Below are positions 62,727 through 64,000 of a DNA stretch of 64,000 nt, piece after piece; within the stretch, counting starts at the first letter, position 1; each line of letters starts with the position of its first letter. The DNA lies in contig JAGKQI010000100.1 of the NCBI GenBank assembly GCA_018806915.1, forward strand, positions 1,922,001 to 1,986,000, written 5' to 3'. This DNA is from Phytophthora colocasiae (Eukaryota > Oomycota > Peronosporomycetes > Peronosporales > Peronosporaceae). A program made the position numbers and the translations under genes. The notes under the pieces are model-generated. The model had not been told where the DNA came from and searched no databases. It saw only the letters and a program-made list of their open reading frames with translations.

Positions 62727-64000
62727 AGTGGTCGCAAGAGATTATACGGGGAGAAGGTAAGATCGGTGAAATTGGAGGAAGATCTACATATCCCAGTTGG
62801 GGGATCTGAAGAGATCGCATCGAGAGTGAAATTATCGGCGACGGAGAAATTGTGGGTGACCAGAGGCGACCGATGGGTACCCACCGTGGTAAATGGACCC
62901 GGCCGAACTCGGTATTTAGTGATCACGAATTTGAGCGAGAAGATTTTACGATTGGATCACCGATTACATGTTGGAATGGTACTTGATCAGGAAAAGGTGC
63001 CTCGATTCCCCGGGTTTGTGTCGGTCGGATCCCGGCGCTACATGGAGTGGCAGAACCTAGCTCTAGAAGCGACTGTGGACGCAAGACCAGAACCTCAGGA
63101 ATCCGTAGAGATCCCCTTACCGTCGGTCGAACGGCCGACCTACGTTACGCCGCGATCCATACTCCGCCGAGGTGGGACAACCAAGACCGATCCTGATCCT
63201 GCGCCAATATTGACATTGGAACCTCGATCACCAACTCGATCGACCGATGCAGCCGAAGTCAAGGTCGCTTTCCTCGATCCCCAACCGGATCCCATGGATA
63301 CCCCACCGATTACGATCAGTTCCGACAAGACCCCGAGTGGCGAAGCTGGGGGCGGTGAGACTGAGACGAATGGTGAGACTGAGACGAATGGTGAGACTGA
63401 GACGAATGAGAGCTTGCCAGATCAGGCCCTAGATCGGACAGATCGGACATGCGAAGAAGAGATCGAGGTAAAAACAGAAAAACCAGATTTTCAAATCGAG
63501 ATCAAACATGAATCCGACGCTGACGCCGGCCCCACGGTTGAGGACACCCCGATCCTGACGGCCAAGGACGATAGACTCCCTGATCCATCAACGAACGAAC
63601 CCGATCCGACTTCTCCTGAAGGGATCGAGAACGCCGATCGGACCCACTTACACGAAAGTGGCGATTTTTCGGCCGAAGATCTAGCCGATAATCTCGCAGT
63701 AGTACCAGAAATTCAAATCTCCGCCACTGAAGAAGTCCGGATTGAAGATCTGCAGGTAGGAAATCCGGGATCGGCTACCCCAGAGGAGATCGAGAAACTC
63801 CGACAGATTATTTGGAGGAAGCGACATCTCCTGATCAGGAAAGGAAACGCACTTCCTCCAGCGGCCAAGGGTGTTATATGCGATATCGACGTGGGTGATG
63901 CAAAGCCGATTGCACAACGAGTTCGGAAGGTGGCGCCACAGTTCCGCGAAAAAGTATCGGATCTGATCAAAGGACTCCTAGCTGCCAAGATCATTCGGCC
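62727..64000 (+). CDS. Gypsy pol: linker and N-terminus of reverse transcriptase (runs off window)
   Basis: An uninterrupted frame from 62727 to the window end. The first part (SGRKRLYGEKVRSVKLEEDL ... GRTRYLVITNLSEKI) is the region after the protease. A long acidic linker follows, with three GETETN repeats. The RT start is recognised by VGDAKPIAQRVRKVAPQFRE and LLAAKIIRP, the fingers motif before the polymerase core. The catalytic YxDD lies beyond the window. Confidence 0.85.
63354..63407 (+). repeat. 18-bp tandem repeat x 3 in pol linker
   Basis: Three identical GGTGAGACTGAGACGAAT units encode GETETN three times. The repeat is in frame and lies in the acidic linker, so copy number could vary between element copies. 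Confidence 0.92.

Noticed and set aside
1..64000. CRISPR arrays, bacterial operons, ribosome-binding sites
   Set aside because: No regularly spaced repeats with unique spacers; intron-bearing eukaryotic genes show the context is nuclear.

Overview
This is nuclear DNA of an oomycete, most probably a Phytophthora. The evidence is: short (58-84 bp) GT-AG introns; an oomycete-type core promoter (Inr plus FPR) at 2377; a dense group of bZIP factors with altered basic regions and long C-terminal domains; secreted phospholipase-D-like proteins; and gypsy, copia, PIF/Harbinger and Tc1/mariner-type elements. I cannot name the species from the sequence alone. All gene models were read by eye, including splice sites.

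Layout. 0.6-2.3 kb: 3' end of an old Ty3/gypsy element next to a 259-bp LTR-like repeat. 2.4-6.5 kb: an Ala-rich GPI-type secreted protein, a small secreted peptide and a two-exon poly(ADP-ribose) glycohydrolase ending in a PCNA-binding-type motif. 6.8-25.1 kb: a bZIP island of seven genes or pseudogenes. It contains a near-perfect 2,559-bp inverted duplication (8467-11025 / 11457-14015) that carries a PX-RING gene in both arms. 25.2-25.8 kb: a dynactin p24-like gene. 25.9-40.6 kb: a decaying array of secreted PLD-like genes on the minus strand. One copy is split by a copia element (26600-32003) with a 5-bp target duplication; also here are a LINE remnant, rearranged RluA-type pseudouridine synthase fragments, a Tc1/mariner-type foldback element and a small conserved-looking gene. 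40.8-44.1 kb: a complete PIF/Harbinger transposon with divergent transposase and Myb-like genes. 44.3-53.4 kb: housekeeping and regulatory genes (six-exon succinyl-CoA:3-ketoacid CoA transferase, adenine phosphoribosyltransferase, two more bZIPs, an arrestin-fold protein) plus MITEs. 55.3-56.6 kb: another bZIP. 57.8-64 kb: GATC-rich retroelement DNA with a gypsy gag, a protease and the start of reverse transcriptase, running off the window.

How it fits together. Ten bZIP loci lie within about 50 kb. Six bear the GW...K.F...TW C-terminal domain (sometimes seen as START-like) or its family signature, and four form a second subfamily with a different tail. Their DNA-contact residues differ from the canonical bZIP pattern in at least four ways. 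Duplication and inversion explain much of the cluster. The transposable elements explain most of the broken genes. Several breaks are single-base frameshifts, one set inside a copia element whose two LTRs look identical, so some may be sequencing indels and not true mutations.

The signal I find most interesting is at the gag/protease junction of the gypsy element. A GTTAAAC heptamer in the correct frame directly precedes the gag stop codon and is followed by a strong two-part stem-loop. This is a textbook -1 ribosomal frameshift site.
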